Source of the DNA: Vombatus ursinus
Taxonomy: Eukaryota > Chordata > Mammalia > Diprotodontia > Vombatidae
NCBI RefSeq assembly: GCF_900497805.2
Contig: NW_020954570.1
Coordinates: forward strand, 10,353,730-10,417,729
Direction of reading: 5' to 3'
Length of the DNA: 64,000 nucleotides
The notes under the pieces are model-generated. The model was given only the letters and a program-made list of their open reading frames with translations. It was not told the DNA's origin and did not search any database. This document shows, piece by piece, positions 46,076-56,585 of the stretch. The position numbers and the translations under genes were made by a program. Position 1 is the first letter of the stretch. Each line of letters opens with the position of its first letter.

Positions 46076-48235
46076 TTATAGGATCGTATAATTAGCGGTG
46101 GCCCAGAAGGAATCTAACATTTTATCATAAAAAGAGCACCATATTTTTAACACAAAAAGAATTGGATAGGAATCCTTCTTTGCCTATTTTTCCAAAGAGA
46201 TTATATAGTATTAGAAGCAATCATTCTTTAAATTTTTGGAAGAGTTCCCTTACAAATTCATTTGGTCTGGAGATTTTGTTTTAGGGAGTTGATTGATGGC
46301 TTGTTCAATTTCTTTTTCTGAAATGAAGTTAAGTATTTTATTTCCTTTTTGTTGACCTAGGCAATTTATGTTTTTGTAAATATTCATCTCTTTCACTTAG
46401 ATTGTCAGATTTATTTTCATACAGTTGGGCAAAAGAGCTCTTAATTATTGTTTTGATTTTCTATTCATTGGTGGTGAGTTCACCCTTTTAATTTTTGATA
46501 CTATTAATTTGGATTTTTCTTTCTTCTTTTTAATCAAATTAAACAAAGGTTTATCTATTTAAAAACAGCTCTTAGTGTTATTTATTAGTTCAATAGCTTT
46601 CTTATTTTCAATTCTATTAATTTCTCTTTGAGTTTCAGAATTTCTAATTTGATATTTAATTGGGGATTTTTAATTTGTTCCTTTTCTAGCTTTTTTAGTT
46701 GCCTGCCCAATTCATTGATCTCCTTTTTCTCTTTTTTATTCATGTTAGCATTCAGAGATATGAAATTTCCCTCAAGAACTGCTTTGGCTGCATCCCATAA
46801 GTTTTAGTATATTGTCTCATTATTGTCATTCTTTTGGATTAAATTATTCAATATTTCCCTTATTTTGACTCATTTATTCTTTAGGATTAGATTACTTAGT
46901 TTCCAATTAAATTTTGATCCATAGCCCTTTATTATATGTAATTTTCATTGCACTATGATCTGAAAAGAGAGCATTTAATATTTCTGCCTTTCTGCATTGG
47001 ATTGTGAGGTGTTTATAACCTAGTACATGGTCAATTTTTGTGTAGATGTTATGTGCTGCTGAGAAAAATGTATATTCCCTTCTATCCCCATTCACTTTTC
47101 TCCAGAGGTCTACCATATCTAATTTTTCTAAAATTCTGCTCACCTCCTTAACTTCTTTCTTATTTATTTTGTGGTTAGACTTATCTAGTTCTGAGAGTTG
47201 GTGGATGAGGTCCCCCACTAGTATAGTTTTGTTGTCTATTTCTTCTTGTTACTTAATTTCTCCTCTAAGAATTTGGATGCTATACCCCTTAGTGCATATA
47301 TATTTTGTATTGTACGTAATGTTCATTGTTTATGGTACCTTTTAGCATCATGTATTTTCCTTATTCATCTCTTTTAATTAGGTGTATTTTTACTTTGTCT
47401 TTGTCTGAGATCAGGATTGTTATGCCTGGTTTTTTTTTTCTTCAGCTGAAGCATAATATATTCTGCCCCAGTCTTTTACCTTTATGATATGCATCTCTCT
47501 GTTTCATTGTGTTTCTTGTAAAGAATATGTTGTGGGATTATGGTTTTAAATCCCCTCTGATATCCACTTCCATTTTATGGGATAGTTCATCTCATTCACA
47601 TTCACAGTTATGATTACTAGCTGTATACTTCTCACCAATTTATTTTCCCCTGTTTATACTTTTCTCCCTCCTTTCAACCTGTCCCCCCTCACCAGAGTTT
47701 TGCTTCTGACATTTGCCACTCTCATCTTGCCTTTCCTTCTCTCAATTCCCAACCCTTTTCTTTCCCCTTTCTCTTACTACTTATGCCTTTCCTTCTACCC
47801 TCCCTTTTATCTACTACTTCCTTTTCCTTATCCCTTTCTCCTCCACTTCCCTATAAGGTTAGATAAATTTCTATGCCAACTGAGTCTGTATGTTATTCTT
47901 TCTTTGAGCCAAAAATGATGAGGTTAAGATTCAAACCTTATTCATCTCCTCCCTTCTTCCCTCTACTATAATAGATCATTCATGTGATGTAATTTACCCT
48001 ATTTACATTCCCTTTCCTCTTCCCTCAAGACAATTCTTTTTAACACTCCTTAATTTTTTTGTATTATCACATGAAAGTCAATTTATATCCACACCCTCTT
48101 TTTATGTACACCACTTCTAACGGCCATAATAAAGATATAGTTCTCAAGAGTTCTGATATGATCTTTCTATGTAGAGATGTAAACAGTTCAACCTTATTGA
48201 ATAATAAATATTTTTTCTTTCCTGTTTACCATTTT

Positions 48236-49290
48236 ACACTTCTTCAGAGTCTTGTATTTGAATGCCAAATTTTCTGTTCAGCTCTGGTCTTTTTATCAAG
48301 AATGATTGCAAGTCCCCTATTTTATTGCATGTCCATCTTTTCCCCTGAAATATTATGCTCAATTTTTCTGGGTAGTTGATTCTTGGTTGTAATCCAAGCT
48401 CCTTTGCCTTCCAGAATATCATATTGTAAGCCCACCAATCCTTTAAGTTTGAAGCTGCTAAATCCTTTGTAAACCTGACTGTGGCCCCACAATATTTGAA
48501 CTGTTTCTTTTTGGCTGCTTGTAGTATTTTCTCCTTGTTCTGATAATTTGGGAATTTGACTACAATATTCCTTAGAGTTTTTATTTTGTGATTTCTTTCA
48601 GGAGGTGATTGGTATATTCTTTCAATGACTATTTTACCTCCTGGTTCTAAGATATCAGAACTGATAATTTCATGAAAATTGCTGTCCAAGCTCTTTTTTT
48701 GATCATGGCTTTCAGGTAGACCAATATTTAAATTATCTCTCCTGGATCTATTTTTCAGGTCAGTTTTTTCCAATGAGTTATTTTATATTTACTTATATCG
48801 TTTTCATTCTTTTGATTTTATTCAACTGATTCTTGATGTCTCATAGAGTCAATAGGTTCCACTGCACAATTTCAATTTTTAAGGAATTATTTTCTTCAGT
48901 TAGCTTCTATACCTCCTTTTCCACTTGGCCAATTCTGCTTTTTAAGGAATTATTTTCTTCTGTGATTTTTTTTTCCATTTGGACAATTATATTTTTTAAG
49001 GAATTGTTTTCCTCAGTCACTTTTTGTCCTTTTTCAAAGTTGTTGACTCTTTCTTGCATATCTCCATTTATTTTCACGATTTTTCTTCTACCTCCCTTCC
49101 TTAACTTTTAAAATCCTTTTTGAGCTCTTTCTAGAAGGCTTTTTTGGGCTTAAGACCTATTCATATTCCCCTTTGAAGTTTCACAGTTTGGCATTATTAA
49201 ATTGTAGTCCTCTCCTGTGTTTGCATTTTGATCTTGCCTGTCACCATAGTAATTTTCTATGGTCAATGTTCTCTTTTGTAGCTTGCTCAT
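48236..49290 (-). pseudogene. L1 ORF1 of the near-full-length L1
   Basis: The ATG at about 49,290 (MSKLQKRT-type) leads into an acidic N-terminal region. A repeated coiled coil follows (48,990-48,860, near-repeats of a 'tttttaaggaattattttct' unit). The RRM ('LKNRSRRDNLNIGLPESHDQ' at 48,760-48,700) and the C-terminal domain ('INYPEKLSIIFQGKRWTCNK') end at about 48,240. The last 179 codons are open; the upstream half is frameshifted. Confidence 0.86.
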
Positions 49291-49819
49291 TTTTGTCTAT
49301 TTGATGGCTTTCAAAGTTGAGTTCTTACTGTCCCAAGATTCTTTTGCTGGAGACCAAAGGCCTGGTCCCTTGCTTTGTGCTCTGGGGTTTCTGGTGCAGG
49401 TGGTTTGCTCACTGTGCTGGGGCAGCAACATCTAGTTACACCTGTTGTTGCCTTGTTTCCAGGCTGACAACTTGCCTTCTGTGCTGGGGCTGGATTCTTC
49501 ATAGCTGGCTTGTTATGCCACCAGCCTACTGATCCAGGACTGAGGGGCCTGCTGATCTGTGCTGTGGCTAAGATCCTGCTTCTGGCTTTCCTAGACACTG
49601 TCTGCACTGGGCTGCTTTTCCTTTTTGTTAAAGTGATACAGACCTTTCATGAAGTCCTTTTAAGTTATCTTAGGTTGGAGAACTGTTTAAATCCATCTTT
49701 TTGTAGGTTCTGTCACTCCAGAATCTGTTTAGAAAAATGATTTAATGTTATTTCTGAGGGAAACTGGGGAGAGTTCAGACAACTTTCTGGCTTCTCTCTG
49801 CCATTTTGGCTCTGCCTCA

Positions 49820-49945
49820 CCAAGAGAAACTTGATGATGTTCATTGCCTCTTTTTACTTGGAGGTTTAGATACAGAAGGGCTGATTACAACCTGAAGCAT
49901 ATAATCAATGGCTTCAGCATTGATTGGTCATGATCTGTGGCTAAA
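49820..49945 (-). mobile_element. RTE-like LINE fragment, part 2 of copy 1
   Basis: On the minus strand it reads 'INAEAIDYMLQVVISPSVSK', matching the linker before the RT domain in RTE-like LINEs ('INDEAIDRLPQV' type). It is the downstream continuation of 50,770-51,890 across an inserted L1. Its left side abuts the L1 5' end at 49,818. Confidence 0.65.
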
Positions 49946-49949
49946 ATGA

Positions 49950-50640
49950 TAGAAGGAGAAAATGACAAATATTGAAGAGGATGTTGAAAAATTGGGACAC
50001 TAATTCATTTTTTAAAATACTATTTTTGTTTTATTTTTTTCAGATTTTATTCACTAATTCATTTTTGGTGGAGTTGTGAAATGATGCAACAATTTTGGAG
50101 AGCATTCTGGAATATGTCCAAAGAGTTATTAAATTATCTGTACCTTTTGACCCAGTAATGTCACTACTAGATCTATTTCCAAAGACAATTATAGCAGCTC
50201 TCTTTGTTGTGCCAAAGAACTTGAAATTGCAAGGATGCCCATCAATTGGGAAATGCTTGAATAAGTTGTGGTATATGATTGTGATGGAATACTAATGTGC
50301 TATAAGAAATGATAAGCTCAATGATTTTAGAAACAAATATGGAAACACCTGCATGAAATAATGAAGAATGAGATAAGCAGAACCATTGTGTACAGTAACA
50401 ATATTGTTTTAAGAACAATTTTGAGGGACTAAGTCATTTTGACTATTATAAATAACCAAATTAACTATAAAGGACATATGAAGGAAGATGCTATCTGTAT
50501 CCAGAGAAAGAACTGATAAATAGAAGTATGTATATAATAATTTTACTATTGTGCATATGTATATATGTATGTATGTCTAATGGTGGCCATCTCTAAGGCA
50601 GGTGGGGAGACTAGAAAAAAAAACTTACATCAAAATTATG
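49950..50640 (+). mobile_element. 5'-truncated L1 3' end with a tiny insertion
   Basis: ORF2 C-terminal and 3' UTR sequence of a more diverged L1 ('gacaaatattgaagaggatg' to the A-rich end near 50,640). A 39-bp T/A-rich insert lies at 50,013-50,051. It separates the two RTE pieces, so it inserted after the RTE element. Confidence 0.82.
50013..50051 (-). mobile_element. 39-bp retroposed stub with 15-bp duplication
   Basis: The repeat cactaattcattttt at 49,998-50,012 and 50,052-50,066 brackets 39 bp that on the minus strand read as an A-rich tail. It looks like an extremely short L1-type insertion made of little more than a 3' tail. Confidence 0.7.
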
Positions 50641-50769
50641 TTTTTTTATTTTTAAAGAATAGCTAGTTGTATGTAGTACATTTGCAGTTTCATATAAAAT
50701 AATCTTTTTATTGTACTATCTCATGGAAATGTTTGTTTTAATCCCACAAATAAAAAATAAAGTAACACT
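50641..50769. other. Unassigned 3'-end-like sequence
   Basis: The words 'gcagtttcatataaaataat' and 'ctcatggaaatgtttgtttt' followed by 'aaataaaaaataaag' look like the 3' end of a plus-strand retroposon. I cannot name the family. Confidence 0.4.
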
Positions 50770-51890
50770 CTGCAAGCATTCATTCCACTCTCCAGGATCA
50801 TGTCATTGTCACTGATCATTGCGACTCCATCAGTGCTTAGTAGTTGAGATGCACCAGGTGTCTTTGGCTTATAAATAGTATTCAGAGTATCATGGAAGCA
50901 CTTAAGATTACTGCTGCCAACAAAGGATGGAATTCCATATTTCTTCTTGCTGAGCCATGAATCCTACATCTTTCTAGTCTTTGCTTGCACTTTGCTTTTA
51001 ATGGAATTCAGTGCTACCTTCCTGGAGATAGATGAGCTATCCTATCTATAAACCTTGTGGAGTTCTCATTTCTTGTTTAGCAGCTTCTGAATTTCCCCAT
51101 CATTTTCATGGAAACAATCTTGATGTTTGAGAGTGTTCTAGCTCAGACGAGCAAATGTGGTATTGTACACCAAGTCTCTGAAAGCTAACAACTCCTTTTC
51201 TGCGGCATTCTATCATGTTGATTTTGAGTCTCCTGACAGTCATCTCGTTCTGGTGCTGCTGAATGTGAATATTTAGCTTGGAAAGGTTGAGTCTGTCATT
51301 GGTCCAGCACTCTGCACCACACAGCACCTTAATCACTTCCACATTCTCCCTGTGTCTTCTCCTAACAATGATATAGTTTATTAAATATCTGTGCTTGCTA
51401 CAATGGTGTATCCACTATATTTTTGTTGCAGTTAGGTAGGCTATATAAAGTGTTGGTTATTAGAAAGTCATGAGATGTATAAATCTTCAGTAATAACTGA
51501 CAGCTGCTATTTCCATTTCTGACTCCTTTCATCCTCAGGACTGGCTGCCATGTTTGGTATTCTGTGCCTATTCTGGCATTAAAGTCACTCAAAATTATAA
51601 GCTTGTCCTCTTTTGGCACATTGATGATGAGAGTTTCCAAGTCTTTACAGAATTTTTCTTTGACCTCATCTGGATTTGTCATGGTGGTGGCATATGCACT
51701 AATAATGGTACCATGGCACTTTCCTGCAAGTGGTAACCTTATTGTCATGATAATATCATTTAGTCCTTTTGGGAGGTATGCAATCTTGCTGATTATATTA
51801 GATCTAATAGAGAGGTCTAAGCCTGCTACATACATTTCTTTATCATGATGGCCACTGGGCACGTTACAGCTTCTTAGAGCTACAAGTGAA
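50770..51890 (-). mobile_element. RTE-like LINE fragment, copy 1 (endonuclease region)
   Basis: The minus strand from 51,862 reads 'PSGHHDKEMYVAGLDLSIRS', 'LPKGLNDIIMTIRLPLAGK' and 'KLIILSDFNARIGTEYQTW', the apurinic endonuclease domain with its conserved D-F-N. Next comes 'VLCGAECWTNDRLNLSKLNI' (51,330-51,270), the end of that domain. Then 'DSWLSKKKYGIPSFVGSS' and 'LLSTDGVAMISDNDMILE' (50,960-50,790) form the linker before RT. Frames change between these blocks and no RT domain remains. I favour the RTE clade, from memory of this protein type. Confidence 0.8.
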
Positions 51891-51909
51891 TTATTAAATT
51901 AAACCACTA

Positions 51910-52430
51910 AATGTCAGGATTTGAAGTCCTGTTTTGTTGTTATTTGGTTTGTTTTGTTTCCAGGAAGTAATCTAAAAATTCTTTCAGTTGGTATTTCATT
52001 TATACTTCTCTTGGGTTTTATATTTGAAAGTCAAATTTTCCTTTCAGCTCTGGTCTTTTCATCAGGAATGCTTGAAAAATCCTTTATTTCTTTAAATTTT
52101 ACTTTTCTCTGGCAGGATTACATTCAATTTCCCTTAGTAAATGATTCTTGGCAGTAACCCTAGCTCATTTGCCTTCTAGAATATCATGTTCCAAACCTTC
52201 CACTCCTTTTACATGGAAGCCACTAAATCTTATGTGATCCTGATTGTGGCTCCATGATATTTAAAGTGTTTCCTTCTTTTTCTTTGAAGTGTTTTCTCTT
52301 TGACCTGGGAGGTCGGGAATTTGGTTATAATATTTCTGGGAGTTTTCATTTTGAGATCTCTTTCAGGAGGTGATCCGTGGATTCTTTCAATTTCTACCTT
52401 AAGCTCTGGCTCTAAAATATATATCAGGTG
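51910..52430 (-). mobile_element. L1 ORF1 C-terminal fragment, antisense
   Basis: Antisense ORF1 C-terminal domain and end of RRM ('tatttgaaagtcaaattttc', 'cttctagaatatcatgttcc', 'caggaggtgatccgtggatt'). It stops at 'tctaaaatatatatcagg'. The sequence that should follow reappears about 60 bp later in L1 terms at 56,590-56,655, so everything between may have been inserted into this L1. Confidence 0.8.
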
Positions 52431-52893
52431 ACCTCAGAAAATCTTATAAGACTTATGTGAACTGATACTGAGTGAAATGAGCAGAACCAAGAGAATATTG
52501 TACACAGTAACAGCCACACTCTGCTATGACTGATTTTGATAGACGTAGCTCTTCTCAGCAATGTAAGGATCTAAGACAACTCCAATTCATATTGGAAAAC
52601 ATTATCCACACCCAGAGATAGAACCATGGAATCTGAATGCAGATCAAAGCACACTATTTGCTCTCCTTTTCCTCTGTCATTTTGTTTTATTGCTTCATTC
52701 TTATGGTTCTTCCCATTAGTTCTAATTGATCTTTACATCATGACTAATGGGAAAATATGCTTAATATGAATGCATAAGTAGAGTTTATATCAGATTGAAT
52801 GCTGTTTTGTGGTGGGGGAGAATGAGGGGTAGAAAATTTAAAACTCAAAAAAATATAGAAGTGAATGTTGAAAACTAAAAATAAATAAATTAT
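52431..52893 (+). mobile_element. 5'-truncated L1 3' end
   Basis: It starts near the end of ORF2 ('gtgaactgatactgagtgaa'), continues with the 3' UTR ('atatgcttaatatgaatgca') and ends A-rich at 52,880-52,893. Confidence 0.88.
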
Positions 52894-52895
52894 TT

Positions 52896-53160
52896 TTAAG
52901 AAATCCTGGATTTCTGATACAATTTCAACAGGATCATGTTGCTGTAACTTCTTTGCCAGTACTTGATTCAATTATTTTGCATCAATATTCATTAGAGATA
53001 TTTTTGCAGCTTTGCCCCTTCATATTTTACTCTTTTCTGGTTGAGATACCTGTCACATTTGTATGACAAAAGGATTTTGGTAGGATTTTTTCTTTTAATA
53101 TTTTCTGCAATATTAGAATTGATTGTTCTTTGAATCCCATATGAGAGGAGCCTAATGGTA
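52896..53160 (-). mobile_element. L1 RT-region fragment, antisense
   Basis: Plus-strand 'ttgctgtaacttctttgcca', 'tttgcatcaatattcattag' and 'aaggattttggtaggatttt' are antisense RT sequence, as at 44,480-44,560 and 61,020-63,790. Confidence 0.8.
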
Positions 53161-53169
53161 TTCAAAACC

Positions 53170-54480
53170 TTTTTTCTTCTGTTGGAAGTTTGGCTAAAGA
53201 GATGTTGACTTCAACCTAATACACACTAGTATATCATCAATGGCATCAGCATTGATCAATGACCATCTTTTGAAAACACTATGGAAGTTTTGTCACATTT
53301 CTCTAGGATCATGTCTTTATCACTAATCAATGTAGCTCATTCAGGACTGAGGAGTTCAGATGTCCCATAAGTCTTCGGCCCATATATAATTGTTCTCTGA
53401 AGAACTTTGGAATCAATTGGTTGACACTTGTGAAGGACTGCCCAACATTGCATGTCTATACCAAAGAAGGTACTGTGCTCTACGAGTGAAGTAGAATCAC
53501 AGTAGCTCAAAACAAATTTAGAGTCATCACTATTCCAACTGATCATGTCGACTATTTGTGCCCAACCTGTGGTAAATCCTTCTGAGCTTGTATTGGTCTG
53601 ATCAGCCACAGTTGGACATACTCTACCTTGACAACTTAGTGATGTCATTTTGGTCCTCTCTGAGAACAAAGGATAATAACCATCCAGGTCTTTGACCCAT
53701 AAATAGCTTTCAGGGCATCATAAAAGCACTTTGAATTGTTACTATCAGGGTAAAACTGAATTTTATCTGCCTTCTTACTGAGCCAAGAATCTTCCAACTC
53801 TCTAATTTCACTTCCACTTTACTTTTGATTGAGTTAAATTCTTCTTCCTTACAGATAAAGTATTCTACTGCTAAACCCTGTGGAATTCTTGTTTTTCATT
53901 TAGCAGCTTATGAATTTCTCCATCACTTTAGTTAAATCAGTCTTGATGTTTGTGAATATTGTGGCCCAGATAAGTAAATGCAGTGATTTACACCAAATCT
54001 CTGAAAACTGTCCAATCTTTCTTTCTCCATTTTTGTCGACCATGTGTTGGTTCAGCTTTCCTTCCAAGTTAGTAAGTAACAGTTCAAGCTCAAAGATGCA
54101 CTATAATCACATTAAGTCTTCTGGTAGTCCTCTTGCATTAGGGCCACTGCTGTTTATTTTTTTATTGTGAATGTTTAGCTTGGAGAGAATTAGTTTATCA
54201 TTGGTCCAGTACTGTACCACACATCACCTTCATCACTCTCACATCTTGTCTGAAGTTTTATTGCATTAAGGCAAATGGAAGACAGTACTGGTGATGAGAA
54301 GGTCATGAAACACATAAATCTTCAGTAGTAAATGAACATTACTATTGCTCCTTCTGACTCCATTTCTCTCTAGTACTCCTTGTCATGCCTGATAGTTTGT
54401 ACCTACTATAATGTTAAAATCACCCAGGATTATAAGTTTGTCTTCTTTTGGGACACTGATAATGAGAGTCTCCATGTCTT
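53170..54480 (-). mobile_element. RTE-like LINE fragment, copy 2
   Basis: Colinear with copy 1: 53,170-53,290 matches 49,830-49,945, and 53,290-53,374 with 53,694-54,250 matches 50,790-51,360. The block 54,250-54,480 matches 51,400-51,640. It covers the end of the endonuclease domain and the linker, and again lacks RT. It is more decayed, with no frame above 100 codons from the element. A plus-strand RTE-type 3' end sits at 53,375-53,693, and a retroviral fossil takes over near 54,480. Confidence 0.72.
53375..53693 (+). mobile_element. RTE-like LINE 3' end or RTE-tailed SINE
   Basis: The plus strand reads 'TVLYE' then 'SRITVAQNKF', and a zinc-finger-like end 'LCPTCGKSF' and 'ACIGLISHSWTY' with one stop between. 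This matches the C-terminal Cys-Cys...His finger of RTE-like ORF2 ('CPxCxRxFRARIGLxSHxRTH'). It ends 'gagaacaaaggataataacc'. The insert interrupts copy 2 in the opposite orientation; copy 1 lacks it at the same place. Confidence 0.68.
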
Positions 54481-56585
54481 GAGCCCTGGGCAAAAATTTG
54501 AGGCTGAAGATAAGGTTCCCCACTTTATCATGGTGACATTCTCTGTTTTAACCAATTACTCTGGCCCTACCTGTCCCTCCACCTGTCTGGTCATGGATAT
54601 TGATGGGAAAACTGAGGGATGTCATGAGATATACCCCCTCCCTTGTTTGAACACACCTTCTTTATGCTCCTCTCTTGCCCCACTCATCTGTTGGGAAGGG
54701 ACCTGATGGTGAAATTGGGTAGCCAATTTTCTCCAGTTAATTCTCCCATCTCCCTTTTCTCTCTGTGCACCACACCTCCCCATGTTCCCCAGAAGTCTGG
54801 GAGACAGTTGAGACAATTGTTAGGGATCAGGAAATTCCTGGGTGAGCTACTCATGCCACCCCAGCTGTTGTTCACCTCTGAGACCCTAAATTGTTGCCCT
54901 ATTGCCGTTAATATCCAAGACTGCCACCATTAATTGATATTCTTTTTTGTAGCCTGATTGGAAGGTTTCTTTGGCTGCTGTTGCTGCAGAAGCTCTAATT
55001 TCCTGGACACTCAGGGATGTAGGGTCTCTTTGAACAAAGTCCAGCTAGCATGCCAGTTTGTAAAGTATGGGCCATGAACTAACACCCATCTCTTACTCCT
55101 TCACCTCAGAGAGGAAAAAGAAAATGCTGTCTATCCCTGTCCAGTCACTTAGAAACAACTTTGAACTTTTCTAAGCATAAGTGTTTTTTGTAGGCTCTGG
55201 AACTCTAATGTTGGTCTTATTGCTAAGCCTTTTTATGACTCTACTCAAGGCCCTGTCTCATTCCCTCTAGAGTGGAGCCCCAACCAAGCTAAAGCTTTTG
55301 AGACTTTGAAAACTAAATTGACCACCACACCAGCATTAGCTCTACCCAATCTAGAAAAACCTTTCACTTTGTATATGGATAAAATGAAAGGATAAGCTTT
55401 GGGGGTCCTAGCCCAGTCCTTAGGCCAGTTGCTTTTTTTTTCAAAACAATTAGATTCTGTGGCTGGTAGATGGCCTTCATGACTCTGGGCAGTGACTGCT
55501 CTAGCTATTCTGTTCAAAAGCCATCTTACTAGCAGTAAGCTAGGACAAACCACCTGACAAGTTTGTCAGGCCTGTCCAACTTATACCCAGAGACTCTGGA
55601 ATATACCTGTGAATCCTTGGAGGATGTCAAGCTATTGTTTGGAAAGGCCCCAGGCTCTCCAGCAGAGGTGGATTTTAATCCAGGTGGATAAAAAGAGGTT
55701 TATCATACATGACCTTTTCCTTTTATGTTTTTGCCTTACCATAGTCATTTTTGATTCCCTTCAGGAAAATTGTCTTTTCTCTATACTCCTTCTGTGGCTG
55801 TTTGGTCCATGTTTGCTTAACCTCGTTTCCAGGTTTGCCTCTTCCAGAGTCCTAGCCATCAACTTCCATATGACTGCTTAGGCTATATACCAAGTTTCTA
55901 GCCCACTGGACCTGAAGTCTCACCCTTTGAATGGGACCCAATGAGGCAGGGGCAGCTCTATGCCCTTTGGCAGCAGGATACAGTTTCTGAAGCTGAGATC
56001 TTTGCCCCTTACCCCAAAAGAATTTGGATCCCATTTGTTTGAAGAAGGAATGATGGGGTATGGATTTTGGAAATCCCCTCCTTGAACTCTCCTTGAATTT
56101 TCACACTTGACATCAAGGAAGTCTGTAGTGTTCACCTGAGGTGATAATCTACTCAACTGGCCTTTCATTATGCCTATGCCCAATCTCTTAATTCCCTGTT
56201 ACCTTTAACCTTGCCCAGCCCTACATTTTCTGTTACCTTACATGGCCCCAGATACTTCCCACCCTTGATCCTCTTTAGACCCCATTCCTAGGCTGTGTTC
56301 TTCCTCTAGTTACCCCAGCCTACTAGCCACCCCTAACAAGATCCTTCCTAGACTCTTCCTCACAGTGACCTGAAGCTATTTGACCACTCCTAGATCCCTC
56401 CCACAGTCTTTCTGTAAGAAATGTCTATATTGTCTCCATTAAGGTGCTCAGATTCTTAAAATCTAGCCAACGTCTGAGATTTACTCTAGCCCACTTGTCA
56501 ATACGAGCATCACAAATGGTCATATTCCTCAATAGTCTGGCCAGTATGGTGAATCTTTAATAAAACTTGTCTTTGGCTGAAAAAA
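54480..56585 (+). mobile_element. Endogenous retrovirus fossil E, gammaretrovirus-like (broken)
   Basis: Plus-strand internal region with protease traces ('LLGRDLMVKLGSQF' near 54,680-54,725) and the RT/connection region of pol ('GLIAKPFYDSTQGPVSFPLE' at 55,210-55,275, then 'ALALPNLEKPFTLYMD' near 55,335-55,380). The end of the internal region at about 56,010-56,050 and a 3' LTR from 56,051 to about 56,585 follow. The pol motifs are class I (gamma-type). No 5' LTR is visible, and gag and most of env are missing. It is old and broken in many places. The purine tract gaagaaggaa precedes the LTR. Confidence 0.8.
56051..56585 (+). repeat. 3' LTR of retroviral fossil E
   Basis: It begins TGATGGGG directly after a purine tract, is C/T-rich in its middle, and has AATAAA near its end ('aatctttaataaaacttgtc'). 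It starts with the same TGATG as the LTRs at 12,898 and 33,402 (minus strand). Confidence 0.7.

Larger units (their letters stand above)
44588..46132. other. 1.5-kb segment of mixed origin inside the L1
   Basis: On both sides the L1 sequence is colinear with only about ten bases missing, so this segment was inserted into or exchanged within the L1. It holds a SINE-like unit (44,590-44,800), about 550 bp I cannot name (44,800-45,340), a GT microsatellite (45,341-45,369), a MIR-like relic (45,458-45,585), 200 bp unassigned, and a MAR1-type SINE (45,790-46,075). An ancient MIR inside a younger L1 is unexpected. No target duplication was found. Confidence 0.6.
39765..49818 (-). mobile_element. 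Nearly full-length L1 with nested insertions
   Basis: Four blocks on the minus strand are colinear with one L1: 49,818-46,133 (5' UTR, ORF1, spacer, endonuclease and start of RT), 44,587-44,338 (RT), 42,390-40,437 and 40,290-39,765 (RT end, C-terminal domain, 3' UTR). Removing the insertions (plus-strand L1 42,393-44,337, segment 44,588-46,132, WSINE 40,291-40,436) leaves about 6.4 kb, the size of a complete L1. The 5' end reads 'agccaaaatggcagagagaa'. The RT catalytic YADD site near 42,075 is decayed and frames are broken, so it is dead. Confidence 0.85.

Noticed and set aside
51398-51862. Host endonuclease-type gene (such genes are often named craniofacial development protein 2-like)
   Set aside because: The frame is the apurinic endonuclease domain of an RTE-like LINE and continues in other frames into LINE linker sequence.
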